This document shows positions 1-11,100 of a stretch of DNA of 64,000 nt, piece after piece. This DNA comes from Drechmeria coniospora (lineage: Eukaryota; Ascomycota; Sordariomycetes; Hypocreales; Ophiocordycipitaceae), in NCBI RefSeq assembly GCF_001625195.1, contig NC_054389.1, positions 8,490,520 to 8,554,519 on the forward strand, read 5' to 3'. Position numbers and translations under genes: made by a program. Below the pieces are notes generated by a model. The model ran no database searches and was not told the origin of the DNA. It saw only the letters and a list, made by a program, of their open reading frames with translations. Position 1 is the first letter of the stretch, and the number at the start of each line of letters is the position of its first letter.

Positions 1-3000
1 CGGCGCTGGCTGTCAAGTATGCGAGCGTCCTGACTCGTGGGCATGGAGCGGTGAAAACTGCGCTCGCGTGTGTGGGAGAGTGCGTTCTATCCAACGTCCC
101 TGTTGACGTGGCTCGTGTAAACGGTGGCATTGGAAATCCTCGTCCTGTCGTCGACCTGCCACCATACCCCTGGAATCGATCTACCAGGTTCTGGGCCGAG
201 TCGCGGCTTTCGGAAGAATACCGATTGCGCAAGCACGCCCGTCTTCCACTCCTTGGTTGCCCTTGTCCCACCATGGGTGCGCGCGAGCGATATTGGCGCG
301 GCATGGTGCGGTTGGATGAGGAGCCTTGGATTAGGGACCACGAGATTCAAGGGTCCATCCTGTATCCTGGGGCAGGGTTCCTCATCATGGCGATCGAAGC
401 CGCATTGCAGCAGGCAGACAACTTGCGCACGGTCGCTTCGTTTACATTACGAGATGTCCATCTCGACGCCGCGCTGGTGGTGACCGAGGACAGTATTGTG
501 GAGGCGATCCTTCAACTGCGGCCACATCTGCTTGCACCGGGTAGTAGCCAATCGTCCTGGATGGAGTTTACTGTGAACTCGTCCACGGATAGGGGTCCCC
601 TACGCCAAAACTGCTCCGGTCTCATCATGGTCGAGTATGAAGTCGATGCTGACTCGGACATGGGTCGCGAATCCGCCCTTGAATCGGCGGCAGTCGTGGA
701 TTTCTATAAGGAGACGCAACTCTCGTGCCGAAAGACAGTCGACGTAGACAAGTTCTATTCTCGGCTCGATTCTCTGGGTCTCTCTTATGGACCAACATTT
801 GCCAATGTCACTGCGATTCGGAGATCTGGTGAAGGAAAATGCGTCGGTTCATTGCGCGTCCCCGAGGTAGATAGCGCCGTGCCTCCGGCATATAGCAGTC
901 ACCCTCATGTCATTCATCCGACAACGCTGGATGCTGTCTTTCATCTCGCTTTTGCCGCTCTTGAGGACGCTCTGCTTCCAGGGCCCATGGTTCCAACCAA
1001 CATAGACGAGGTGGTAGTTGCAGCAAACGTGCCAAACCGGCCCGGCACATTGCTTCGTGGAGTCTCGCAATCCTCGCCTCACGGCTTCCGTGAGCTCGTG
1101 TCCGATATAAGCATGTTGGATGACGAAATGAGCAGAATGGTCGTTCGGATCAAAGGTTTTCGCTGCGCTGACGTTTCGGGCGGGAACATGACCTCGTTGG
1201 AGGCAGTAGAGACTCGACCGATCGGATTTCGTCTTGAGTGGAAGCCTGCGGTCGAATTGCTGCCTGACGAAAAGCTGAAACAATTCATCGGCGATGTTGC
1301 CGAAAAGCGAACGGACTCGAAACTCGCTCGCGCCGGTGAGCTGAAGAATGAAGCTCGCCACATTTCTGAGGAGTTGGGTCAGACAGAGAACCTCCCAACT
1401 CCAGACCAGCAGGACCAATGGTTGAAAGAGATGGAAGATTGCGGCGTGCTATTCGAACTCGCACAGGCTCTCGACACTGTGAGTATATCACTTCAGTCAA
1501 TAGACGGCTTCCGAAAACTAACAGGAATCCAAGTACCTCGCACTTCGGCATCACACGAACCCGAATCTGTCTGTGCTTGAATTGAGCCTGGACTCCGTGC
1601 CATTCTCTCTTTTCGCAAACCTCCCCAGCCGCGACAGAATTCTCCAGACAGCGCAATTCGCAATTTCAGTATGCCAGGAAAGTGCTGTTGATCGGATCAA
1701 GGGCTGGTTTGGGTCCAAGGCTTCAGCAATCGACGTCGTAGTCGCAGATTATTCCACTAAGCTCGACAAGAGCTCAGAGATGCACGATGTCATCATCGTA
1801 TTCGACCCCGGTTTCGTTTATGCAAAGCAAGATGTTGTTTTGCGCAACGCGCGGAAGCTGCTAAACCCGGGCGGAACCCTGGTTATTGCCGAAATCAACA
1901 AGCCAGAGGCTAACCTTACCACAGCATTAAGGGCGCTTCAATGGACAAGGTGAGTCTCATTCTATTATATCCGCTTGCACATGTAATAGTGGCCTGGTTC
2001 TAAAAGCTTCCGTTAGGAACATCGATTCCACAAAGAGCATTTGGGCGTCGTCCTTCTCACGCTTGGGACTTACACCTTCACTTGACCTCATCGACAGCAC
2101 GGCTTCTGGCTACGGACGGTCTACTTTGCGTCTCACTGCAAATGTCAGCCCATCGGGTCTGTCGTCCGACGGTCAGGCTAAATTAGAACACGTCTCTATT
2201 GTCGTGTCTGCCGCGGCATCCTCCCGAGCCCAAAGGGTTGCGTCAGCCATCGCAACGCGGCTCGAAGAATCATGTACCGTACACATTGTCCGCTGGGGAC
2301 CTGACGCTTCGAAGCTTAAAGGTCAGACCTGCATAATACTCACCGACTTGGAGTCTGCACTTCTCAAAGATCTCGCGTCTGAGGATCTCACCAACCTACA
2401 AACACTCCTCTCACTCGCTGAGAGTACTCTCTGGGTGAGCGGTCCTCTGGGTCCCGATGCTGCTCTCATAACAGGATTGGTTCGTAGCGTGCGCAACGAG
2501 GCCGTCGGCGTCCAGCTGCGCACCGTCGAAATGACCGACGTGCCCCTATCTGAAGCTGAGGAGTACGCCGATGCGGTGTCTCGCATCTTTCACTATCGTG
2601 GTTCCGATGATGAGTTCCAGGCAAGACAGGGAACATTGCAAATCAGCAGGCTCGTCGAGGATGAGGAGAGAAACATGGAGCTCGCGCAGCTGCTGGGCCA
2701 GGGCGAGAAGGCGGCTGTTGCAACTACACTGCAGGAGAAGCCGGAAGCACTGAAGTTGTGCGTAAGACAGATCGGTATGCTGGATTCGATCTGCTTTGAA
2801 CCAGATCCGCTCTCTCGGGAGCCTCTGGGGGCAGAGGAGGTGGAGATTGACGTGAAGGCGTCTGGTATCAAGTGAGTCATCCGCTTGTTCCGAAAACTCA
2901 ACAAGCAAAGTTGGATTAGTTTCACCACTAACACGCTGCAGCTTCCGAGATGTCATGGTCGCTTTGGGACAAATTCCAGATCGTGCATTCGGGTTCGAAG

Positions 3001-4970
3001 GGGCCGGCGTCGTCCGTCGAGTGCATGAATCGGAGAAACGACTCCGGCCAGGAGACAGAGTCGCGTTTCTCGCCCACGGCGCTCACCGTACCGTGCACCG
3101 CGTGCGCTCAGGCTTCGCCATGCCTCTTCCAGACACCATGTCATATGAAGAAGGCGCCGCGATCCTTCTTGTGCACACGACGGCCTGGTACGCGCTGGTA
3201 AAGACGGCGCGCGCAACACCTGGACAGTCTGTCCTCATTCACGCGGCGGCCGGCGGCGTTGGCCAGGCCGTTCTCATGCTGGCCCGACATCTAAGCCTCG
3301 AGGTATTTGCAACGGTGAGTTCCGAAGAGAAGAGGAAGCTCGTGCACGAAGCGTACGGGGTTCCCCACGACCATATCTTCAACTCGCGGGATGTCAGCTT
3401 TGCCTTGGGCGTGAAACGGATGACCCGAGACCGTGGTGTTGACATTGTCGTCAATTCGCTGGCGGGCGAGGCCCTCCGAAAGACATGGCATTGCCTGGCT
3501 CCTTTCGGTACGTTTGTCGAGCTCGGGATGAAGGATATCCTTGACAATGCACGCCTCGACATGAGACCGTTTCTTCAGGACGCGACATTTGTATTTTTCA
3601 ACCTAAATCGTGTCCAAAAGGAGCGGCCAGAGCTCTTGCAGGAAGCGCTCACAGAGACGATGGCCCTCGTGCGGTCCGGAGCGCTCAAGCCAGCAGTGCC
3701 CCTGACGGCCTACCCGGCTTCCGATGTTGAAAAGGCGTTTCGCAAGATCCAAGCAGGGCAGCACTTGGGGAAGCTCGTGCTGACGTTCCAAGCTGGCGAT
3801 ACCGTGCCCGTCGTTCGACCCGACCTAAGCTTGAGCGACTCGGGCACATATCTCCTGGTCGGAGGCCTCGGTGGCTTGGGCCGCAGTCTCGCCCGGCTCC
3901 TGGTACGGCTTGGTGCCCGTCGCCTTTGCTTCCTGTCTCGATCTGGCGCAAAGAGCAGCGAAGCACAGGCGCTCGTCGAGGAGCTCGCATCGCAGCATCG
4001 AGTCCAGGTGCTCGTCAGCGAGGGAGACGTGTCCGACGCTGCCGTCGTGTCCCGCACGGTGGAACAGTGCAATACGAAGCTGGGGCCCATTCGCGGCGTA
4101 TTCCAGTGCGCCATGGTCCTCCGTGATGGCCTCTTCGCGAGCATGACGCACGCGCAGTGGACGGAGAGCACACGGCCAAAGGTGCAAGGAACGTGGAACT
4201 TGCACGCGCAGATACCCAAGGCCGACTTCTTCATCACTCTAAGCTCCTTTGCCGGCGTTTTTGGGAGTCGCGGACAAGCCAACTACGCGGCGGCGGGAGC
4301 GTACGAGGATGCACTGGCGCACCACCGCGATGCTGGAGGGCAGCGGGCCATCACGCTCGATCTCGGCATCATGCGGGACGTCGGCGTGCTGGCCGAGACG
4401 GGCATCACCGACTACCTGCGCGAGTGGGAGGCTCCGTTTGGCATCCGTGAGCCCGAGTTCCACGCACTCATCAAGTCGGCGATCCTGGCAACAACGCAGC
4501 CCCTGAAGGAGGGCACGTCGTCCCAGATCCCCACAGGGCTCGCGACGGCCCGATCTGCGCAGGCAGCGGGTATCGCCATGCCCTTTTATTTCGAGGATTC
4601 CCGCTTCTCTATCCTTGCACAGACTCGTGCTTCGTCAGCCGGTGCCTCTGCGGCTGGAGACACGGACTCCAAGCTTTCGGTTCGAGTGCAGCTGGCTCAA
4701 GCTCAGACGATCGCCGAAGCGGCCGCCGCAGTTCAGGCTGTGCTCGTCGAGCGGGTGGCGAGAACGTTGCAGAGTAATGCATCGGAAATTGATGCGTCCA
4801 GACCACTGCACTCGTATGGTGTTGATTCTTTGGTTGCGGTAGAAACGGTCAAGTGGATGTTCAAGACGCTCGATGCGAAGATGACGGTGTTTGACATCTT
4901 GTCCAACGTGTCCATCTCGGTCCTGTGCGAGAAAATTGCCTCCGCATCAGCTTTGGTCAAGCTGGGATAG
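1..4970 (+). CDS. Highly reducing polyketide synthase, 3' part (DH-psiMT-psiKR-ER-KR-ACP)
   Basis: This is the C-terminal portion of a type I highly reducing PKS; KS and most of AT lie left of the window. My exons are <1-1478, 1534-1949, 2017-2871 and 2942-4970, joined by introns of 55, 67 and 70 nt that keep frame. The dehydratase carries the HxxxGxxxxP signature (catalytic His codon 339-341) and a DAVFH motif (Asp codon 930-932). A methyltransferase remnant follows at about 1534-1950, then a structural ketoreductase half. The enoylreductase spans about 2750-3800 with GGVGQA, the ketoreductase about 3840-4350 with GGLGGLG and active Tyr codon 4284-4286, and the ACP has its DSL serine at 4827-4829. 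There is no terminal release domain, as is usual for this class. It makes a reduced polyketide chain, possibly a starter for the facing non-reducing PKS (inference). Confidence 0.95.
1534..1953 (+). other. Vestigial C-methyltransferase domain inside the HR-PKS
   Basis: After the intron at 1479-1533 the protein resumes with a stretch resembling the SAM-binding core of PKS C-methyltransferases (HTNPNLSVLEL, then a NARKLLNPGGTLVI-type strand). The glycine-rich SAM loop, LEIGAGTGG-like in active domains, is replaced by LELSLDSVP. The segment between dehydratase and core is also much shorter than the usual lid region. The domain is therefore expected to be catalytically dead. This is a reading of motifs from memory, not an alignment. 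Confidence 0.8.
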
Positions 4971-5536
4971 TGGAAGGCCAAAGAATGGCCCTGAATTCGC
5001 TCGCCCAAGGCAATCCGAATTGTGAACAAACACGGTACTGGTGACTGACAACTGTGTGCAGAGTAGAAATTAGACATGAATTGGTTTAATTACTGTAGTA
5101 CATACAGTACGTGCATAATACCACGTGCCTACCCTGTTGTTCGTCTAACATCACTACCAACCTTCGCTCAGTTCGTAAGGTGTCGATGAAACAAAAAGCT
5201 GTCAGGGGTAGGGAATATTCATTCAATCGTTTGCTTGTACCGTTTACACCCCATCTTTCGTTATCTCCATGTTTTGATATGGAACAGTCATTGGTGCCAT
5301 GTTTGCTTGTATAAAACGATCTGGTTCCATTTCAACATGCTTTCTGGCCACTCGAACACCATCCATTTGGAAATGTTCAAACCTGCCTTCACCGAGACCG
5401 AGATTCTAGAGTGGTTTGAATTTTACAATTGACTCTGTAGAAGCTCGCCCTGGCAGTCGTATTGAGGTTTTTGAACCTCAGTTCGTACGGAAACTATATA
5501 AGCATCATTAGTGAAATAAGTTTCATAACCCGCCTA
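4971..5536. other. Intergenic, 3' flank of HR-PKS; nothing recognised
   Basis: About 565 bases between the HR-PKS stop and the tRNA. I see only short spurious reading frames and ordinary A+T-richer sequence that probably holds the HR-PKS 3' untranslated region. Confidence 0.5.
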
Positions 5537-5618
5537 GGGGGACTGGCGCAAGGGTAGCGCGTCAGCTTCCAGAAATGGAACCTTCTGAAGGTTGTAGGTT
5601 CGAATCCTGCGTCCCTCA
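5537..5618 (+). tRNA. tRNA-Trp (CCA) with a short intron
   Basis: A cloverleaf can be drawn. The acceptor arm is GGGGGAC (5537-5543) against GTCCCTC (5611-5617), with discriminator A at 5618. The D stem is GCGC/GCGC, and the T arm GTAGG-TTCGAAT-CCTGC ends at 5610. The anticodon CCA is at 5569-5571, followed by G37. About 10-11 extra bases after position 37 look like a pre-tRNA intron, because TGGAA in the intron can pair with the TTCCA around the anticodon, as in many fungal precursors. The last anticodon-stem pair (C31-U39) is a mismatch. A T run directly after the gene (5620-5626) is a good RNA polymerase III terminator. Confidence 0.88.
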
Positions 5619-5619
5619 C

Positions 5620-5626
5620 TTTTTTT
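5620..5626 (+). terminator. RNA polymerase III T-run terminator of tRNA-Trp
   Basis: An uninterrupted run of Ts begins two bases after the tRNA discriminator base, the standard class III stop signal. Confidence 0.75.
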
Positions 5627-5744
5627 GCCGCTTTGCATGATTGTTTTGGTCCACTTTGCGGGTACAGTTACTCTGTCCGTAACGATGATGTTTTCTCGGT
5701 GTAACATGGGTACGGAGCTTCAGCGTTGTAATTGTAGACGCCGA

Positions 5745-6010
5745 AATGGGATTTGCGTACTCCGTACGGAGTACTCCGTACATACTTATACATACAGTAT
5801 TAGTAATTAAGCAGGTAGTACTCCGTAGGGCCCCACCGGGCATTGTATTGCATGCATGTTTCAGATGATTGATGATGTAATTACGGAGTACGTGCTTGCT
5901 TATTGTTGCGATGACAGCAAGTATGTACGCACGGATGAGTGCACCTAAGTAGTAGGCGTAAGTATATATATAATACTCAGTGCTCAATCACGCCGTACTC
6001 CGAACGGAGC
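5745..6010. repeat. GTAC-rich intergenic tract with palindromic TACTCCGTACGGAGTA words
   Basis: Contains overlapping copies of TACTCCGTA and its complement TACGGAGTA, including a perfect palindrome at about 5758-5773 and further variants near 5818, 5883 and 5994. No reading frame of note is present. The same words recur in the other intergenic tracts of this window and are absent from the coding regions I inspected. Confidence 0.7.
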
Positions 6011-6217
6011 ATTCGCTTATGGGTAACAGCATACTCGCATATCTCGCCTTCAATCACTACTTGTGAACATTCTGTAAAAGGTCACGAAGAGGGTGCGCGT
6101 CGCACATTTCATGAGCCTATGCTCGTACAGGATGGCGAGAAATGATATGAGCGGAACGGATATTTGACATCATGGAACGATTTCGTCTATTCTATTTCAG
6201 TATTTTGCGTCGGCTTC

Positions 6218-6922
6218 TTAGTCTGTCGATTTGTACATCTTTCGGTACGCCTCGGTGCGCTGAACGTCATCGTCGGAAGCGAAGCCCTTCATTCCGGCGA
6301 TAATGTCGTCCAAGGTCAAGATGGCAAAAATGGGAATGCCATATTCCTTTCTCAGCTCGCCGATGGCACTCGGGCCGGGCTTCGAGTCGTCCCCGTCGGC
6401 TGCCGGTAGCTTTTCCATCCGGTCCAGGGCGACGACGATGCCTGCGACGATGCCGCCCTCTTTTCGAATCTTTTCGATCGCTTCTCTCTTTGCCGTACCG
6501 GCGGTGATGACATCGTCGACGATGAGAACCTTCTGGTTCTTCAACGAAGCGCCGACAATGTTGCCGCCCTCGCCATGGTCCTTGGCCTCCTTGCGATCGA
6601 AGGAGTAGGAGATTTTGTCGAGGCACTCTGGCGCCTGTTCGCCGAGCTTAATGGTGATTGCGGAGCAGAGGGGGATACCCTTGTACGCGGGCCCGAAGAC
6701 GACATCGAAGTCCAAGCCTGTGCTCCTCTGCGCGTCGATGATGGTCTGCGCAAAGGCGGAGGAGATGGCTCCGGCGAGACGCGCGGAATGGAACTCGCCG
6801 GCGTTGAAGAAATAGGGCGATATCCTCTTCGACTTGAGCTCAAAGCTTCCAAACTTGAGGACACCTCCGTCGATGGCAGCTTTGAGAAAGCTCTGCTTAT
6901 ACGCTGGAAGTTGCGCCGCCAT
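6218..6922 (-). CDS. URA5: Orotate phosphoribosyltransferase
   Basis: A single-exon gene of 234 residues that converts orotate plus PRPP to orotidine 5'-phosphate in de novo pyrimidine synthesis in the cytosol. The PRPP-binding signature [13 protein letters not shown] lies near residues 132-144. Other typical stretches are [10 protein letters not shown] near residue 36 and [11 protein letters not shown] near residue 75. The ATG at 6922-6920 starts a protein of normal family length (about 225-235). It sits between two polyketide synthase genes, on the same strand as the non-reducing PKS. It may simply be the housekeeping copy caught between secondary-metabolism genes, or an extra copy linked to the cluster; the sequence cannot decide. 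No damage is visible. Confidence 0.95.
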   Translation of the reverse strand: MAAQLPAYKQSFLKAAIDGGVLKFGSFELKSKRISPYFFNAGEFHSARLAGAISSAFAQTIIDAQRSTGLDFDVVFGPAYKGIPLCSAITIKLGEQAPECLDKISYSFDRKEAKDHGEGGNIVGASLKNQKVLIVDDVITAGTAKREAIEKIRKEGGIVAGIVVALDRMEKLPAADGDDSKPGPSAIGELRKEYGIPIFAILTLDDIIAGMKGFASDDDVQRTEAYRKMYKSTD

Positions 6923-8104
6923 TTTTCTCCTTGGAGGGGTTTGCTCGGTACGATACGAGGGGGAAATATAATAGCGGGGTATGCGGAGTATTATGTGCTG
7001 CTAGTGTTCAACGCCGAAACAGGATATTGAACGCCCCCAAGAGTTCGAGGAGTAACAGCTGGGGTTCCAAAACCGAGCCGACGATCGCTTAGGGTGATGA
7101 TGAAAAGACTGAGCCAAAGGGATGAGGACCTGTACGGGTAGGCGTAGTCTTGGCAGGACCAGAAACCGGTTGAATGGGATTTCGTACTCCGTATTCGGAG
7201 TATTACTAGTATGCAATGTATCGGCTCCAACGTAGCAACGAAATTTTCAATGAGGCAACAATCTCACGTGACCGCGCTCGCTCTCCCGGCCATCCTGGAC
7301 TGGCCTGACGAATATGTTAGTGCACATAATTAAGCAATTACTCGTACTTACTTGCTGCAGCACCATCTATGAGATCGGTGGAAAAGAATCCGTCAAATAA
7401 GTATTAATGTTCTAATGTACGGAGTACTCTGTGCAGAGTCAATCCGCGGATGTTGCTGTTCTGGAGTACGAGTACAACGTAGAATTGTAGGAACTTCCTC
7501 CAATATTAGTTGCACCTTTTTTATTGCACCCTTTAACATCTTGACGTTGCCACAGAACCCTTCTCACCGCTTTGCCGTGGAATGACTGAGGGGAATTGGC
7601 AAGGGATCTCGTCTTGAGTTTGAAAGTACAAGTACTTCGTAAAGTGTAGAGAATCGTAAAGGGCAGGTGTCGGTCGATTGAAGAAGGAGAGGGCCATGAA
7701 GGAGCGAGGGAGTGCTGGGTGCCCACCCTAGAGCCATCTATCGTGCTGTTGGCCGTTTCGCCAGATGCTCGTCCCTCCATTGCAATACAAATTTGCAAAC
7801 GGAAATACACGTACATTCAGTGCACTTCTCTGCAGAGACATATCACTACTCTCTCCTCCGTTGACGGCCGAAGACATGCTGGAATTCCTCTTGCCCCAAA
7901 AGTCGTACCGCGACAGGAGGGATGCCTTCAGGGCTTTGGTTGGCTTTGGTCATACGGCAAAAGTCTTTGTTTATCGCAAGTCTACTTGTACACTGTTACG
8001 AGAGAGCATCCGACTGTACTATATGCGTCGCTGCCAGCCCGTGGTGTCACACTACGGTAAACATTCTCGGTCTCTCGGGCTGGCTCGCATCATACCTCCA
8101 AATC
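6923..8104. repeat. Intergenic with GTAC-type words; no gene seen
   Basis: This 1.2 kb stretch holds the orotate phosphoribosyltransferase promoter and the NR-PKS 3' flank. Palindromic CGTACTCCGTATTCGGAGTA (7182-7201) and TGTACGGAGTACTC (about 7416-7430) belong to the GTAC word family. Downstream of the NR-PKS stop I found no remnant of a thioesterase or reductase domain. Confidence 0.55.
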
Positions 8105-11100
8105 TCACGCTCCTCGCAGGGCAGCAATCACCTCAGTCGTGGTGGAGTTATCGAGGAAAAAGGTGCCAGCCAACTCGACGCCCGTTTCCTGCTGCATGAC
8201 GGAAATGATGGTGATGGCCATCAACGAGTCGATGCCCAGATTAGCCAAGTTGACGTCGCCATGTAGATCGCTCATCTCAACCCCGACCTCGCGGGCAACA
8301 ATGGAAAACAAGGCGTTGACGAGGTCGACCTTCGCACCCTCAGCTTCGCTGTCGTCGACCGTCGTTGGAGGAGTGGGCGCCTCATAATCGGCCACAGTAC
8401 GTGTCGGGAGCGCAGAGTTGGATGCAGCCGGAGTCGCTCCCGAGGCAACAGGTGCTGCCCTGCTGGCGATGCTGCGACCCGTCGAGGGTGCCGAGGAGGG
8501 AGAGAGGAGGTGATGGAGAGCCGTCCTCTTCATCTTCTGGAACTGCAACCCTGTCAGGACCGAGACGAGCTCGTCTCCATCGAAGACGTATACATCGCCC
8601 GCCACCACGTTATTCGTCGATGCCGAGTCCTCCATGAACGTGTAGCTGGTATACACGACGCTGGGATCCAGCGCCTTGAACTGGTGCCATTCGTCGAAGC
8701 CCGTCGACAAGCACGCCCAATCGCTGGAATACCGCATCCCGTTGTTCACCAGGAACCCCGCAAGGTGGACGACCGAATCTAGCAGGAACGGGTGATGGAG
8801 GTAGTGACCACCCGCCGCCGGTACGTCGGCCATGCTGATCTGCCCGACGGCGTCTTGCATTTCCTCTGCTAGGTAGACCTTCTCGAGCCCCTTGTACTCT
8901 TCCGAGTAGCGCACGACACTGTCGAACAGGCGATAGACTGCCAGACGACCGAGCTGGTGGCCCGCTGACGCCTTTAGGGCCGCGATGCGGGAGCGGACGA
9001 GGAATGCAGCCTGAGGTGGTCTGGCGGCCGGCTCCAAAATCACCTGGCAGGCCCCGAGTTCGAAATTCTCGTCGGCAGTGAGGCAGTGGTATTCGATCTC
9101 AACCAGAGTTTCCGAGGACGAGAGAGTTGCCGTAACTTGAAGTCTTTGGTCCTTCTCGCCGAGGACGAGAGCCCGGTGGAAATAGCAGTTGCGTACGACT
9201 AGCTCGGATGGCATTGCTCGGCCAGCCATGTGCTTGCGATAGGCATACTGTGCCGCCGAAAGTGCCATGTCGAGTAGCAGGCTGCTGGAGCATATCTGTA
9301 CGTCGGCGACGGAATGGCCCTGAACGGCCGCCCGTAGGTGTGAGTCTGCGAGATCCGATTCAAAGGTCACGGAGCAACCGTCGGCCAGGACAGTTTCCTT
9401 CAAGACCCTCTGCAGAGTTGTTGTGCCGAACCCCTGCACGGAGGGAGCGATGCCCGAATCCGACCTTCTTCTGGCCTCTAAATCTTTGGCCGGTTGCGGC
9501 TCACGACCTGGGAAAGATGACCAAAATACCTTCTCGTCGAATGAGTATGTCGGGAGGTCGATCAGCGAGACGGATGACTTGAAATCGCGATGGAAAGCCG
9601 GCCAATCCACCGAAGCACCCGCCATGTAGAGGTCTCTCAAGGAGCAGGATATCGAAGACCAGTTATCCTTATCACGATGCATTGAGGCAAGGAGGCTCAG
9701 CTTCGCCTCTTTGATGCCCAGAGTTGCCTTCACGAGTCCGAGACAGATTGGATCAGGCCCAATCTCAAGAAAAACCTTGAACGCATATTTCTGCTCGTCG
9801 ACAACAGCGAGCGCGCCAACGAAGTCGACGGGCTCGCGCGCTTGTCGGGCCAGGTATTCCGCCGAGAATGTGCCTTCTTTGCGAATCACTGTTGCCAGAA
9901 GCGTGGAAACGATCGGCACTTGAGGAGTGGAAAAAACGACCCCATGGCAGGCCTCTTCAAACTGGGCCAGAATGGGATCCAGCTGTGGCGAGTGAAAGCC
10001 GTAGGGAACCGAAAGAGGGGTGCATCGAATGCCATCCGATTTGAGCTGCATTTGCAACTTCTCCAGCTTCGACTGTGGTCCACTCACCACCGTCATCTTG
10101 GAAGCATTGATGCACGCCACAGCGCAGGAGGTGTGTTGACCAGTGGCGAGGAGGCTCCTTACGTCGTCGCAACCCATGTTCACCGCGAGCATGCCGTATT
10201 CATCGACCGTCAGAGTTCCGGCCATGATGCGCGCTCTTGTGCCGACCAGATATAGCGCATCGCCAACGGTGAGCACTCCTGCTACACACAAAGCGGCATA
10301 CTCGCCCAGGCTGTGACCAAGCACGAGGGAGGGTTCTATGCCCCATGAGCGCCAGAGCGCAGCCAATGCCAGTTCTAGGCTCAAAATCGCCAACTGGATC
10401 TGCACCGTATCGGGATCTGATCGCGGTTCCGCCGTCGTGCTGCGTGAGATGAGATCCAGGAAATAAGGGAGGCCTTGCGCAGTAGCCACCGCCTGGAAGT
10501 CATGCAGCTTGGCGCGAAAGGTGGCAGACGTCTCCCACAAGTGCGAGCCCATACTTGGATAATGCGACCCTTGTCCCGTGAATACAAAGATAACTGTTGA
10601 TGTCACCGGCGGCTGGCGTGGTGTCTTTTTTTCAGCAAGATCGGCCTCGAGACAATGTATGACCTGCTCAACCGACGATGCGGTGATGGCATATCGAAGC
10701 AGTCCGTGTATCCGTCGAGCGCTCGTGGAAAAGGCCAGATCGGCAAGCTGAATCCCCGGGTTCTCGCGCAGATGGGCCAAATATCTCTCCATGGCACCGA
10801 GGAGAGACTTCTGGGACCGGCCCGAGAGGGTGACGACATGATGACTCCTGGGATCTGCCGGCTTTTCCACTCGTGGAGGTGCTTCTTCCAATAGCAAGCA
10901 CGAATTTCCACCCTGTTATCGTTTAAAAACCTCGGGTAAGCATCGTACATGATCATTCGGAAGTATTTCACGGTGCTACTCGGACGAGGGTGGAAGCGTA
11001 CCGAAGCATCAAAGCTGTTGAGAAACACGCGAATAGTTCCCTTCGCTGACGGGCTAGCCTTCAGGGACATATCTCGGCTGGCAATATATACATTTTTGCT

